Shown here in pieces: positions 24,938 to 37,261 of a DNA stretch of 64,000 bases. Numbering within the stretch: position 1 is the stretch's first letter; each line of letters starts with the position of its first letter. Source of the DNA: Ciborinia camelliae (taxonomy: Eukaryota > Ascomycota > Leotiomycetes > Helotiales > Sclerotiniaceae); assembly GCA_025890175.1 (NCBI GenBank), contig JANPYM010000009.1, forward strand, positions 2,495,244 through 2,559,243, read 5' to 3'. Below the pieces are notes generated by a model. It saw only the letters and a list, made by a program, of their open reading frames with translations, searched no databases and was not told the origin of the DNA. The position numbers were made by a program, and so were the translations under genes.

Positions 24938-27212
24938 TTTAGAGAGTGTATGGCTGGAGAATTGGCGCAATCAGCTAAACTTCATCAAATGTACTTGCAG
25001 TGAGCAGAAGTTCTATGTACTTTACAAACACCTGAAACGAGGTAATAGAAAGAAAAATTGCAGGGTCAAAGTCGATCTATAACATTGCCTTGAGAGATAT
25101 GATTCCGGAATATGGTAATTAGGTAAAGGAACGTTGCGTCCATTCATTTTCTTAAGACCAGTATATCCGAGTTGACATCGGGAGTGCCAATGTTAAGTAA
25201 CGTGGCTCAGCCTTTGATGATTTTGTCTTGTACCACGAAATGAGACATTAGACGAAAATACCCCACGAGTTGTGAAACTATATGACCTTGAATGCCACGC
25301 TAATGTATGATGGGCATGACCTGTAGTTCAAGGAAGTGGGAAAAGATATCCGAGGTTACAAAAGTTTTTGGATATGAAGAAAATAGTATATGATTAGTAA
25401 CTCCCCGGATGTTACCCCTCGGCTAATACATCCAGTATTGGTTATTGTATAGCATCTGAGCGTAACATTGCACTACGACACATTTCGACCCCCGGGAGAT
25501 GATCTCGCATATTAAATAAAGCAATCAGTACCTCACTTTCGGCACAGGGTACCAACATTAGAAACATTGTCAATATGGGGACTGATTTCCTAGCTCCGAA
25601 GACTCATCGTGGGTAAAATTCAAAGGGTTATAGAAATGGAGGCGAACTATAAGAGCACAGAACGATCTACGTATGAAGAAAGATATCGCGATCTGTCTGT
25701 ACACTATCAGGAGATATTTATTGACAGTAGGACACCACATTTGCGACAAATAGATAACCCAATTTCTGTTCAATGAACATTTTCCAGTGACAGTGGGCGA
25801 TGACAGTAGTCCAGTCATCATAACTGAGCATGTACACAAATTTTAGTACTTTTCATTGCAATAAAAATCAGAGCTTTATCTTTTTTACCTGACTCCGGGT
25901 CCTGTCCCAGTTCCAAACCCGGATCTATCGGCGACCTTAGAGGTATACATATGGAAACACAACTTTCGTATTCCTATCTCGTGAACTTGATATGTTTTTT
26001 ATCACAGACACTGAAGATATTAGATTATAGACGGAACTTGACGTCACTAAAACTTTTCTATAAAATCTACTACCGATTGCAAGTTTTCGGGATAGTATGG
26101 CGTAGATATTCAAATCTTCTCAAGCAATGAGGCAATGAGGCAATTCTCTCAACATTCAAATTTCAACTCAGGTTTACGTGCTATGAATGCAACCTCTTTT
26201 CAACTCTATTTCTTTAAGTCAAGTTTCGTCAAAAAACATATAGACAATAATTAACAATGTACCATTTCCCCGACTTCTCCATCACTCATCGTATCTGTGT
26301 ACTTCAAATTCAATAATACATATACGTCCACGGACTTTTATTATTTCACTACATTTTTTAATAATCAATAACATCTTTTTGAATTAAGGTGGGTTCAGCA
26401 CTACTCGAATATCTATCTATCTATGTTCTACTGCTCCTTTTATCCATCAACTCTCCGTATTCATTTTGACTGGCATTACAAGTACCAATACAAAACCCAC
26501 GGGGATGAATTTATTTTCCCTTGACCTATAACATTAGATTCATCCGATGGGTTCAATAGTCTAGCTAGTTTCAGCTTTTCAGAAAACTAGTCTGAAGATT
26601 AATATTCGGATTAGATCAGTTGTACTTTTATTTCACAGCCATCGTCTCCAATTCTTTTCCATGAAAAAAGCAAATTATAGATTCTCCGGGGACAAAAAAG
26701 AGAAATAGCTTGAACGTTGAAATAGCATAGATATCTAGAAGTTGGCCCTGAGCAGGCTTTCCTATTGTGGCTGATCAGTGCGCCTACCTATAAAATACGA
26801 TTGTAGACTTCAACTACTATCGTGCATCCCCGATTTTGTTGTCATTTTACTCTGCCCTTTTCATTCCTCTATCATGCTTGCCCCTGGAATTATTAACTTG
26901 AAGTTAATCTTTTAGTTATGGGAAGGTAACCAGCTTTCATCTTTCTCGGTAGAAGGACCCCTTTTCCTATCACAGAGGTCTTGACAACTATTGGAATTTT
27001 CTATTCATTGCTATTCAAGTTGTCGAATATTTTTGACGGATCTCCGTCCGCCCCTTTAAATTCCCGGTTCATTAATTTGAACTTGAATAGATGAACCTGC
27101 ATCAATTTCCTATCTATCCGTCATGGCGCTGGTATTCATGAGTCCTATCACCCCGATATAGCATAGCATCATCATCCTTTATCCCATGTCATAATCCATT
27201 TCATACATTGCC
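24938..27212. other. 2.3-kb gene-free region
   Basis: No supported gene on either strand. ORFs here lack family resemblance and splice support. AT-rich non-coding DNA separates two small secreted-protein genes on the same strand. Confidence 0.55.
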
Positions 27213-28059
27213 TTATTTCCCAGTAGAGTTTCCATTACTACTACCATTACCAATACCGCTACCATCACCATAACAAAAATCACTTCCATCCTCCGGATAC
27301 CTATCATTGAAATATATACCCCCAACCAAACTTGGAATGATCAAAGGAATACCATCATGAAATGGATCACTGAAAAGCGTCACGTTGAAGAGAAAACATT
27401 GGGTTCCTAGTTTTTTGTTTAGTTAGTAAGTTAGTTACGATTATGATTATACAAAATATATATCCATCCATCGAACGAGGGAGAGATATGAGAGTCGGAG
27501 TCAGGCAAAAAGAAAGAAAGAAAGCTATGTATATTATGAAGGGAAATGATAGTTACGGATGGAAAAATATATATAAATTTTCCAAGTGAAATAAATCTTA
27601 TATACATACCCCATAATTCATAACTCTCGCATTCCAAAACCTCTTGACAATAAAGCTGACAGCTAATTTCATCACGAACAATTTGCATCTGGCGAACTTG
27701 AAATTCGTCGATTTTTCCTGGGAGTCCTTGATAACTATATTTATTTATTACTATATTCATTGATTTTTTCATATGAATGAGCCTCAAACCCCCTAATCTT
27801 TTCTTGAAAGACGTAAAGAAGGAAAAGGAAACAGGGAAACGAACTGGCAATCCTTAACAGAGGTTTTGGTAGCAACGATACTGCTAGTTGTATAGGTAGT
27901 TGTTGCCAGTGGTGTGGACGTTACACCAATACCGCTTGATAGATTTCCAAATCGGACATTTCCCGCTACATGAGGTGTAGCAAGGGCGGATGCTGATGTG
28001 GTAGTGCAAAGGCTGCCTAGAGGGAGGACGCATTTGAATAAAGTTTTAATTGAAAACAT
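27213..28059 (-). CDS. Secreted protein with PAN/apple-like cysteine pattern
   Basis: Three exons on the minus strand, 28059-27845, 27734-27610 and 27406-27213, give 177 residues with matching phases. A signal peptide (about 1-25) precedes a Thr/Ser-rich, probably O-glycosylated stretch (about 45-68). The middle part contains DEISCQLYCQEVLECESYELW and TQCFLF; spacing of these cysteines and the aromatic ending resembles a PAN/apple module, which binds protein or carbohydrate. The C-terminus is Gly/Asn/Ser-rich with one further cysteine (DFCYGDG). The first donor (GTTCGT at 27844) is weak, but no other donor keeps frame and retains the cysteine. The protein looks secreted; ligand and role are unknown. 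The PAN assignment is tentative. Confidence 0.68.
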
Positions 28060-30138
28060 TTCGATATAGTTGAATGAAATTTTTGAATGTAAAATTTCCC
28101 TAATTCGTCTCCACGAGGATTTGTCTCAAAATGTTGGGAGTTGCAGGTTCCAAAAAAGAAAATGGTGAGGTTGGAATGTTGAATTAAATGCTTCAAAACA
28201 GTCGGCGAATGCAGGAGTTGAATGGCCTGTGTAACGAGATGATGCAGATGCAGATATCGACTGATATTTATACTTCCAGCGTACCACGCCACATAATAAT
28301 GGTGAATACCTACCTAGGTAGTTATAGTATTATGATTATGAATAGGTATTAACCGTTGTTTCATATGGGAGTATGTAAGCATACAGTAATAGTATTACAA
28401 TAATTTCTCCTCTTTCAGCTATACAGCAGCTGACATTAAGACCCCTAAATCTCAGCTCGGATAATACTCGCCGCCGCCCAAATCATCTCCACCACAGAAA
28501 CCTTAAGCCACTATCCATCCCTCCATCCATTTATCCCTCCGTCTATTTCTCATATATCCAACGCAAAATCCAATCTCAAAATCCAATCCCACCACATATA
28601 AACAAACATTCAAGTTCCAAGATATTCGATGTTCGGTACTGATTCATTAGTGTATACAAATGCTGACTACTCTACTTACTCTCCTACCCAGACTCAAAAC
28701 CAAAAAAAACCAATTTGAGTCACCCAAATAAACTGTAAAGATGGGATGATTTTATAGAACGCAAGAAGCAAAACACAAGTACTAACCTTCAAGTTGAACC
28801 TGATTATGATTTAGTTTATATGGCATACTAATCCATCCATCCATCTCTCTCCCTCCCTCCCTCCAAGAATTTAAATCCCTTCACCCGAATCCCTTCCTTC
28901 ATCTCTTCCCCTCCCTCTCTTTACCCAAATCCCTCCATCCTCATTTCCCATCATTCATGCACCCAAATACGCATTTTCAAAAAAACCACCTATACCACAA
29001 TATCACTACCTACCCACTAATCTCCCTACCCTACAAATCCAACCCTTGCAAGTTCGGCTCCGAGTGCTCAACAATGAACAAGGCTAGCGTTAGCCAGGCT
29101 AGGTATATACCAGTGAGGTTAGCTATCGGTATTCATATATACAGTGTATTCATATCTATATCCATATCCAAATAATAAAGGCATTAGATTAGATGAGTTA
29201 ACAAAACTTGCACATCCACATCTCACCCATCAACCCAACCCACACCACGCCAATTAAAGAACATCCTACCCCACCCTACCCTAAATTACCTACTACCACC
29301 TACCCTACCTCCCCCCTAAACCGTCTGCCTTCAAACCACCCAAATCACCCAAATAACCATGCTAGTGAAATAGAATGAAGGGAGGTAAGATTACCTAGCT
29401 GCATAGTAAATGAAAAGATAAATAAAAACGAAACCAACTTTATATGATGTTTAATCGAGAAAAGAGGTTTCAGAAAGTTCCCACTAGCCACTAACCACCA
29501 ATACAGTACAGTAGGTACAGTACATTAGCAGGCACATCAATAGGTACCTATATCAATACAGGTAAGGTACCAGGGAAGGATCCACTCACTGGCATATGGG
29601 TAAGTTATAAAAAAAAACAAACACTCTTAAAAAGTAAATGAATTCAGATTCAAGTTCCGCATCTTTCAAGTGAGCCGACCATCGCGGGCAAGAAAGTATC
29701 AATCAATAAAAGGGAAACCAAACTATCTCAATATATTAATCAATAATAATTAACCAACCAAGCCAAAGCCTTCAGTTATCTACTACAGGATGTTCTCATA
29801 AAGGACAAATGACCCCTAAAAGAAGCAAGCGCGTTATTCTTCCATCCTCACAATTATAACATAACTCAAAAAATATCACCCATTACCAAATATAACCAAT
29901 AACCAACCAAGGCACTCAAAGCAGAACCACCAAACTACGTGATATTAAGAAAATGAACCATGTATTACTCTTGAGGACTCGGAAATCATCAATCCCGACA
30001 GATACCAGAAATTCTGGATGTTATTAGAGATAAATCCAGATGTTAAGATAGGATGGCAGTCAGCCTGGTAACCCAATCTTTGGTCTGCCATCCGATGTAT
30101 ATAAATCCAAATCGTGCTCTTTCTCTTATATCTCATGA
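28060..30138. other. 2-kb gene-free region, pyrimidine- and AC-rich
   Basis: No gene seen. Contains CCTCCCTCCCTCC runs near 28850 and 28910, CCACCTACCC-type repeats near 29260-29310, and the 3' flank of the following minus-strand gene. ORFs are low-complexity shadows of these tracts. Confidence 0.55.
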
Positions 30139-32015
30139 TTATTGGTTGCTTGCCGCAGCAGCAGCTGAAGCCATCTTTGCCAACAAGGCATGGTCAGCAG
30201 AAACTCTTCTTTCTTGCTCTGGTTTTGATTGTGATGATTTGACTGGTACGGTGGGGGTAATAGTGGGGAGTTGTTTGTTGGTACTCGTGGTGTTGTGAGG
30301 GCGTAACTCAGCTTCCAAACCGGAAAGCATCGACATTTGTGATGTATGAACCTACAACATAGGGGAGTCAGCAGTTGCTTAGCGAGTGAAGAGGGAGATG
30401 AAAAATATAAAAGATTGAAACAGTTAAACATTGAAATAGAGTACAATATTCGGATCAAATCAGACAATTAAATAGGGTTAATATTCAAATAGGGCGAAGG
30501 ATTCGAAGGAGAGAAAAATCCAAATAGAGTTGAATATTGAGGGGTATGAAAAACTTACTGGGAGATGTCTACTTGATCCACTTCCTCCACTTCCTCCAAT
30601 AGTGGTAACACCACCACTGGTACTTGGTAAGTTTGATCGTTCCGGTGTATGCTTCTTATCGACAATTAACAATCCATCTTCCGATGCTGCTGGAGAATCT
30701 CTTTGGGTCGAAACAGATGCTGTAGCTTCAAGTTCTCCATCTTTGACATCTTTCCAAGAACATTTGGCATGTTTCTTTGTGCATGCACCACAGGCAGTCA
30801 TATGTTTGGTGCATGTGAATCGTAATCGTCGGCATCGGTCACATGGTGGTGTAATTGGATCCCCTCTGTGTAATTTCTCAATCCTAGCAGCCATCAAAAC
30901 CCGATATTGTCCTTCGAGTCCATCATCTGAATTGGATGGTGGTTGAGATACTCGTTGATTATCAGATCCTGGATGTGCACCATTGAAGGAATGAAAGTTG
31001 GAATGATCAGTATTGTTGGGACGAGGTTGCTTTGTTCTTGGTTGAGATGGTAAAGATTGACGACGATTTGGGCTGTGAAATTGTTCCAATAGATCTTGTT
31101 GTAACTTGGCAGTCTCACCATTGAGCTGAGCAGGGGATCGACTTCGATTGATCGCAGAAAATGGTTGAGATGAGAAAGGAAGGGGAGATTCGGAAGGTTG
31201 TTCGGGAGATTTCTTTGCCACAATAGCATTCTTTCTTAATTTCAACTGATAGTTGAGTTGTCTTGCTTTACTAGCAACAGCATCAGCTTTTTTAATTAGC
31301 ATACCAAGTCGATTCTCAAGAATGAGTAGAGTTCCGAGCTCAGAGGTCTCATCTTCGGGGATGGGTTGACTTGGGATCATTCTTTCCGGAGCACCTGATC
31401 TGATTAATCGATAATCGTCTTCGGATATTTCAATTTGACCTCCATTCATCCAAAATCGACAGACTTTCATGCCATGTAATGTGTCGCTAAGGATAAAATC
31501 TGCTGGGTTACTCCGGGAGAAAGCAACAATTTCTAACCAGGTGATCGGGGTTTGTTCAAGAGCATAGGAGCTTTGAATGACTTTGATTGAGCCTTCGAAA
31601 AGTTTGTCGAATGTCTTCAGTAGCAGGGGGGCGACTAGTTTTGCGCCGAGATTGGATGCCAAACTTTCGCGTCGTTGAAGAACACCTAGCCAGGTCAGAT
31701 ATTGTATTCCCTAAATGGTCCGAAGCAAGTAGAACTCCCTCCCTCCCCCGCACCGGAATCAATGCACGTGATATCTATATACATACCTTCGTATTCATCC
31801 AACATGCCCAAAACATCCCCGAAAGTTTCCGAATCTCCCTCAACCAACTTGAGCCTATCACTCCTAGCCTTCACCAAATAGTTGATCTGCGTAGCGGCGG
31901 TTGGAGTCGCGTTCTCTAATCGAGGAGCTTGTGTTATTCGACCATGACCTTGACTACCAGAACTTTCGGGGCTACGTTTTCGCTTTTCGCCATGAGTTTC
32001 CGTTGTAGGTTCCAT
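30139..32015 (-). CDS. Zn2Cys6-type binuclear cluster protein
   Basis: Exons 32015-31787, 31685-30559 and 30351-30139 on the minus strand give 522 residues; phases 1 and 0 agree at the junctions. Cys358, 361, 368, 375, 378 and 385 form the full C-x2-C-x6-C-x6-C-x2-C-x6-C spacing of a fungal zinc cluster, in the segment CDRCRRLRFTCTKHMTAC. Unlike most members, the cluster lies in the C-terminal third, not near the N-terminus, and no fungal-specific transcription factor middle domain is apparent. The N-terminal half has a KRKRSPE basic stretch, a helical region (about 90-200) and a Ser/Pro/Gln-rich disordered linker. The tail is Thr/Ser-rich and ends in an alanine run. It probably binds DNA as a regulator, but target genes cannot be inferred. 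The start at 32015 was chosen over an upstream ATG at 32057 because MEPTTETHGEKRKR looks like a normal hydrophilic N-terminus. Confidence 0.8.
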
Positions 32016-33454
32016 GGCTATGGTTGGAAGGTAATTGATTGAGACGGTGAAATACAATGAGATGATAGATAATGTGTACGTGAAGGGAGAAGATGAGCGC
32101 GGAAGACAAAGTGGAGAAGGAGGAGAGGCGGGGATTTCAATGAAGAGAGTAGAAAATAGGTATTGAACAAAGGATTTAAGTGAGGTGATGGTACTTCTTC
32201 AAAGTTATATGTGAATTTGAACATCCAATATCCAGAATTCACCAAAGACCAATGATGTATGAGGTTTTGTTGCTGATAGACAAATCGTGAAGTAGTTTGT
32301 GGGAAGGGAGGGAGGTTTTTCTAAAGCGGAAGGAAGGACTCCGCTCGCTGTTTCCTCGGAAGAAAATTCAAAGAATCCCAAAGAAATATGCACGTGATGA
32401 TAGCCTTCCGGTGGCGGCCTTCCCTCTCTCGGGAGGTAAAGGTTTAGGTATGACGGGTGAACCAATGTTAACCAATGTTATCCTATCATTGCATTGTTTT
32501 AAGTACTAGGTAGGTACTTAGGAATGGGTAAGATGTTGAATATATCATGCTTAGACAGGAATGAAATGAAAGTATTGATTATCAGATATAGATATATATT
32601 TCTAGAATATTTTCATTTAAAGGGGTGTGATTTATTTCTTCAATATATGATATACATTCTTTCTGAACAGAACACCATACATGTATGTACTCCAGTCTCC
32701 ATTCATCCTCCGCCCTCCTCTCCACTCACTCCCTTACCTAAGGAAAAAGGAGGTTTGTACTACGATTAGACATTTGAACCCCTTTTCTAGAACTCAAAAG
32801 ATGCGTATTGTTTATTTAGATACCCAGCTAGGTAGGTAGATAGCTATATACCTATATATAATGTTTTCCCTTAATGCTTCTCTTCTCAGCTGCTTACTTT
32901 ATTTTCCAAATGATTGACAGACCCGACCTGTTAGAACTTGAATGATAAAAAACCCACCTAAAGTTAAAGTGTAGGTAGTGTCCGAAAGGTAGTATTGGCG
33001 AGGCTGAAGTCCATAAGCCACAACATTGACATCAAATCAATATTTACATAGCCTTTCAGCTACCACTATCTACCTACATACAAAACAAATCAACCAGAAT
33101 AGGTACATCTCATCTCTTCCAACCAAATTCCCACACTCTTTTATTATTGCATTGATCCTTACTGTGAGCTTTCATTCACCAAGTACAATTTCCTTTTTTG
33201 TGCATCTGATCTGCGATTTGAAAATTACAAGGGATTCTTGGATATAGAAATCCATCTAAGTCATTGACATCATCATCGTCAAAAGGGGCTGCTCAAACTA
33301 ACTCCCTATTCTCCTCCCTTTCGATTGATAATAGAATATTGCAACACCTTAATTCGACTCTATAACTACGACAATTACGACGACTACCGCCCCCCTCACT
33401 TCCATTCCCTCCCCAACTCTCCACCACAAATCCACACCCACCCCAAAAGATAAA
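32016..33454. other. Divergent intergenic region, 1.4 kb
   Basis: Separates the zinc-cluster gene (-) from GNA1 (+) and presumably holds both promoters. No gene seen. Several GGTAGGTA-type short repeats occur near 32507-32520 and 32830. Confidence 0.6.
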
Positions 33455-34099
33455 ATGGCCTCGACAGATATCCCAGAAACCACCCCAAACGGTCACCCCT
33501 CACCTCCCGGACTCTTCGGACCCTCCCTAATCTCTCCCCCAAATTTCCCAATCCCTCCCCCATCCTACAAGCTACGGGCGCTCCAAAAGACGGACTACGC
33601 CCTCGGATTCCTCGACGTTCTACGAGTCCTCACCGTCGTCGGAGACATCACCGAAGAGCAATGGAATGAGCGCTATGATTGGTATGATAATCAGGGAAAG
33701 GGAGGATATTATCTATTGGTGATTGAGGATCAGGATCGGGGAAAAATCGTCGCCACGGGGGCTTTGATTGTAGAGAGGAAATTGTATGTGTATCCTCATT
33801 CTTATTCTATTTTTCATTTATATTTCTATTGTGTGTGATGGATAAATGCTAACGCCCCCCTCCCCCTCCTCAGCATTCACAACCTAGGGCTCGTCGGCCA
33901 CATCGAAGACATAGCCGTATCTCTCGACCAACAAGGAAAGAAGCTCGGTCTAAAAATGATCCAAGCCCTCGATTTCATCGCCGAGAAGATCGGTTGTTAC
34001 AAAAGCATCTTGGATTGTAGTGAAGCCAACGAGGGTTTTTACGTCAAGTGTGGTTTCAAGAGGGCCGGTTTGGAAATGGCTCATTATTATGAGCATTGA
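33455..34099 (+). CDS. GNA1: Glucosamine 6-phosphate N-acetyltransferase
   Basis: Two exons, 33455-33783 and 33874-34099, encode 184 residues. The 90-nt intron splits the Phe codon of KFIHNLGLVGHIEDIAV, which is the central GNAT block of this enzyme. It acetylates glucosamine 6-phosphate with acetyl-CoA, the second step of UDP-GlcNAc synthesis for chitin, N-glycans and GPI anchors, in the cytosol. Visible family blocks: YKLRALQKTDYALGFLDVL, ITEEQWNERYDWY, GKIVATGALIVERKF, the acetyl-CoA loop in the QQGKKLGLKMI stretch, then CYKSILDCSEANEGFYVKCGF. The loop reads QxxKKLG rather than the common QxxGxG, a conservative variation. The N-terminal 35 residues are Pro-rich and probably disordered. Confidence 0.95.
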
Positions 34100-34457
34100 A
34101 AATGAGATAAGCTGAGGAGTTAGTGCTGAGGAGTTAGAGCTGAGGTGTTGGAGGATTGAACATTGAACATTGAACATTGAACTTACGAGTACATTTTTGC
34201 GTTTGGTACCAGACCATTGGGAGGGATTTGAGATTTAAGCATTCAGCATTCAGCAAAGCAAAGCGTCATAGTTAGATGTCTAAAAGGATACCATGCACAC
34301 ACAAGTTTGTATTTGGCGGGAAGGAAGAAATCAGATACTCCCTTCCAATTAAAAATCAAGGCAAATTTATTAGATTATAAGATGATAATGATTTCTCCCC
34401 CCTCTCCCTCCCCTCAGAATCTATTCGTTGCACATACATACATCATATTCTAACCCA
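34100..34457. other. Convergent 3' intergenic region
   Basis: No gene. Contains small direct repeats GAACATTGAACATTGAAC (34157-34183) and ATTCAGCATTCAGCA (near 34238). Confidence 0.6.
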
Positions 34458-35429
34458 TCAAACCCACTGCGCTTTCGGTTTTCCAACCATTTTCTTTCTT
34501 CTGATACCGGTCGATCCGAGACCAGTTTTGAATCCAATGGGACTAGACTTCACCACAACATTTGATTCCTTCATAACCGGTATTCTCGTAACACCAGCAG
34601 GGCTCAAAAGTCCCAAGCCGGAATCTCGAAATTTGGTATTGGTATCTGTATCATCGTCCTTCCTCGGAGGTAATGAAATGATGGTTTGTTGGATCACTTC
34701 CTCTTTCTTGTAATTGGTAATGGGTACGGAAATGCCGGCTCCAATAACCACCTCGGACTCGGACCGTTCGTCAGATCCATAATCATCCGAGTTTAGTGAC
34801 ACGGATATTTCCCTCACCCCCTTCCATTCCAAAACGTCCTCCTCGATTTCTTCCAATAATCCACTCAGACTTATCCGTCTCTTTACCCTATCTTCCAATC
34901 CAACCCTAACATTCTCTTTCCCATCATCTGGCGCTATGTTTCCTATGTTCCCTCTCCACCCCTTCATACCGAAACTTTGAGTTTGAGATTCCCAAGGACT
35001 ATCTCCCATTACAGTCCTGGCATTATTCTTCAACGGAGCCAGATCAGCAACCCAGTCATCCAATTCAGCCAACTCTAATTCTTCCACATATTCTTCCACC
35101 GCATCAGCTAACTCAATCATGCCCTCAACTTCCTCTTCCATAATTAATACCATTTCTGTCAACCCGCCAAGCACATCTCCCTCTAAACCATCAAGCTCCT
35201 CACCACACATCATCTTTTCACCCGTAATGGTATCCATTATGGATGCAACTTCTTGAAGTAGAGATGCTAATTTCTGAGCAGTGCTTTGATGCCTGGAGAT
35301 GGATGTCTGGGGTGTCTGCGGTGTCTGCGGTAGGAGTTGAAGAGGGGCTAATATATCGGTTTCGTGTGAAGAAGTCATTGGGACTCTTGCCATGGACTTG
35401 GACTTTAGACCTTCCTTTGCAGCTACCAT
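34458..35429 (-). CDS. Acidic orphan protein
   Basis: A single uninterrupted frame of 323 residues on the minus strand. Composition supports real coding: residues 45-150 form a long, strongly acidic helical segment with heptad-like leucines (AQKLASLLQEVASIMDTI onward, then EEEVEGMIELADAVEEYVEE), probably a coiled coil. The C-terminal third is basic and Ser/Thr-rich and ends in RRKKMVGKPKAQWV, which could act as a nuclear localisation signal. A PQTPQTPQTS repeat lies near residue 36. I do not recognise a family. Splicing at the C-terminus is possible but not needed. Confidence 0.65.
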   Translation of the reverse strand: MVAAKEGLKSKSMARVPMTSSHETDILAPLQLLPQTPQTPQTSISRHQSTAQKLASLLQEVASIMDTITGEKMMCGEELDGLEGDVLGGLTEMVLIMEEEVEGMIELADAVEEYVEELELAELDDWVADLAPLKNNARTVMGDSPWESQTQSFGMKGWRGNIGNIAPDDGKENVRVGLEDRVKRRISLSGLLEEIEEDVLEWKGVREISVSLNSDDYGSDERSESEVVIGAGISVPITNYKKEEVIQQTIISLPPRKDDDTDTNTKFRDSGLGLLSPAGVTRIPVMKESNVVVKSSPIGFKTGLGSTGIRRKKMVGKPKAQWV

Positions 35430-36731
35430 ACCGTTGATGCCCTAACTATGTGATTTGGTGGATCTTGGATTGATTTCGAACCTGGTCTGGTGAAAATCAG
35501 AGACCTTTCGGGGCTGGTGAGAAATGGTTTGAGCTTTTGACTTCGAGGTGACTCTGATGAGGATGATATTAATGATGAGCCAGGAAAATAACCTTCAATA
35601 AATGCTTTGGATGGATTGTGGATTCTTCAATGGGGTATGCATGAGTATATTTACTCTAAAGAATCGAATCTAAAAATAATATTTCCCACATTCCAAGGCG
35701 GAAAATAATAAAAATGCCATTGCCCAGGGGATTTCCTCACCACCGAAATTTTCCTCTCATATTATCAATTTGGATATATATTGTTTTCATCTATATCATG
35801 GGAATTTACAGATGGTTGACCAGGGATCGTGGAATATGGTAGAATGAGTGTGGCGAATCATGGTCAATTTGTGCATGTCGCATTATTATGCAATAAACAA
35901 ACGCATTGATGAACCATGAATTAAAATTTCGTGTTTTCTATTCTGATTATGGATTGATAGAGAATGAAGGGCTGGGAATGAATTGTTGTCATTCCATAAA
36001 AATATTGGAATATTTACATCACAGATATGGATAAATTCTGGAAGAAAAATAAATACATGGAGTAGCTTCAACAGGCAACTTCAAACCTCATTTGTACAGT
36101 CTAAAAAGCACTCAAATTGCTTTTCTACTTGACAAGCTTCAACAGGCAACTTCAAACCTCATTTGTACAGTCTAAAAAGCACTCAAATTGCTTTTCTACT
36201 TGACAAGCTTCAAACTTTGACCGACTTATACTTGGGAGTAGCCATGATTTGTGGTAGATGTGGAAGCTGGAGCGAAGTGCAATAAAATCCATGAAACTCA
36301 ACACTACATCAAGTTCCTTCCGGTCAATATGGAAAGAGGGTAATCATCGAAATGGCCGCTGGGCTTTGCTGCACTTGCAATTGGTATGGATATGAAAGAT
36401 TGGTGGGTTCCATAAACCTATACTCAGGGAAGGACGTTTTACCATTTGCCCACTGAATTCGATAGACCCAAATCACAACGACCGATTCATAAAGGCCCAA
36501 ATATTCAACGCCATGGTATATTCATCTCACTTGTATTACTTTTTGAAGTATCTTCCCTCATGGGTTTCCTGATACCATGCCTGCATCTGTCGTGTTAGGT
36601 GGTGCGCTGTAAACTATCGGGTTTGTTGTTGGGCGTATCTGGTTTCCCATTGACCGCATCAAAATGGCCATGTAGATTTCGTTTCCCTTCCCAATTAAAT
36701 CATGTCCTATTCTATCCTCTCATCCTCATTT
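35430..36731. other. Intergenic region with a recent tandem duplication
   Basis: No gene is supported. Holds the promoter of the acidic orphan protein, a perfect 71-bp tandem duplication (listed separately) and the LSM7 3' flank. Confidence 0.6.
36064..36213. repeat. Perfect 71-bp direct tandem duplication
   Basis: The unit beginning AGCTTCAACAGGCAACTTCA at 36064 recurs at 36135 with no visible mismatch, and a third partial copy starts at 36206. The absence of divergence implies a recent slippage or repair event. It lies outside any gene. Confidence 0.9.
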
Positions 36732-37261
36732 TCATTCTTCCTGTTGTACGAAAGGATTCGCTATTTCTTCGCTGCCATCGACTGGGCTTATTCCGATGAG
36801 TAAAGTTCCTCTTGCAACCACTAAACCCAATGATCTCCATGCCTCTTTTCCTTCATCATCTGCGAAATCAATCGAGTCAGTAGGAGGGGATTGGTAGAAA
36901 ACGAGGGGACTTTACCAGTCAACTTTTCCTCAACATCATCCAAAACCAAATTCATTAGAGCATCATAACCCTTCAAAGTGCCCTTCACTAGAGGGTTTAT
37001 GTTAGCATTCTCATTTGTTCATTCAAGAAATAGTAACATACCTTCTCTGCCCCCATTGAACTTGACTGTGATCTGCTTGTCCATATACTTTCCCAAATCC
37101 AAGATATTCTCCTTCTTTGGTTTCTCGAAATTTCCCCCGCCATGTCCACCCCTCTCCCCACCATGACCTCCTCTACCACCTCCCCTGCCACCACCTCTGT
37201 GTTCATTATGACCTCTTCCACCTCCACGACCACCACCTCTGTGTTGACCCCTTTCAGACAT
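36732..37261 (-). CDS. LSM7: U6 snRNA-associated Sm-like protein LSM7
   Basis: Exons 37261-37042, 36987-36916 and 36859-36732 on the minus strand give 139 residues. After splicing the Sm1 motif reads KKENILDLGKYMDKQITVKF and NGGREVKGTLKGYDALMNLV, followed by LDDVEEKL, and Sm2 reads LGLVVARGTLLIGISP. These are diagnostic of LSM7, a member of the Lsm1-7 (mRNA decay) and Lsm2-8 (U6 snRNP) rings. The N-terminal 45 residues are an RGG/Gly-His-rich extension with several GGGRGGGRG-type repeats, common in filamentous fungi and likely to bind RNA. The introns of 54 and 56 nt have typical donors. It is divergent from the lipase gene at 38172. Confidence 0.95.

Noticed and set aside
25570..25839. Minus-strand ORF of 89 residues
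   Set aside because: No signal peptide, family match or introns; composition not protein-like.
30053..30298. Plus-strand ORF overlapping the end of the zinc-cluster gene
   Set aside because: Antisense of the alanine-rich last exon.
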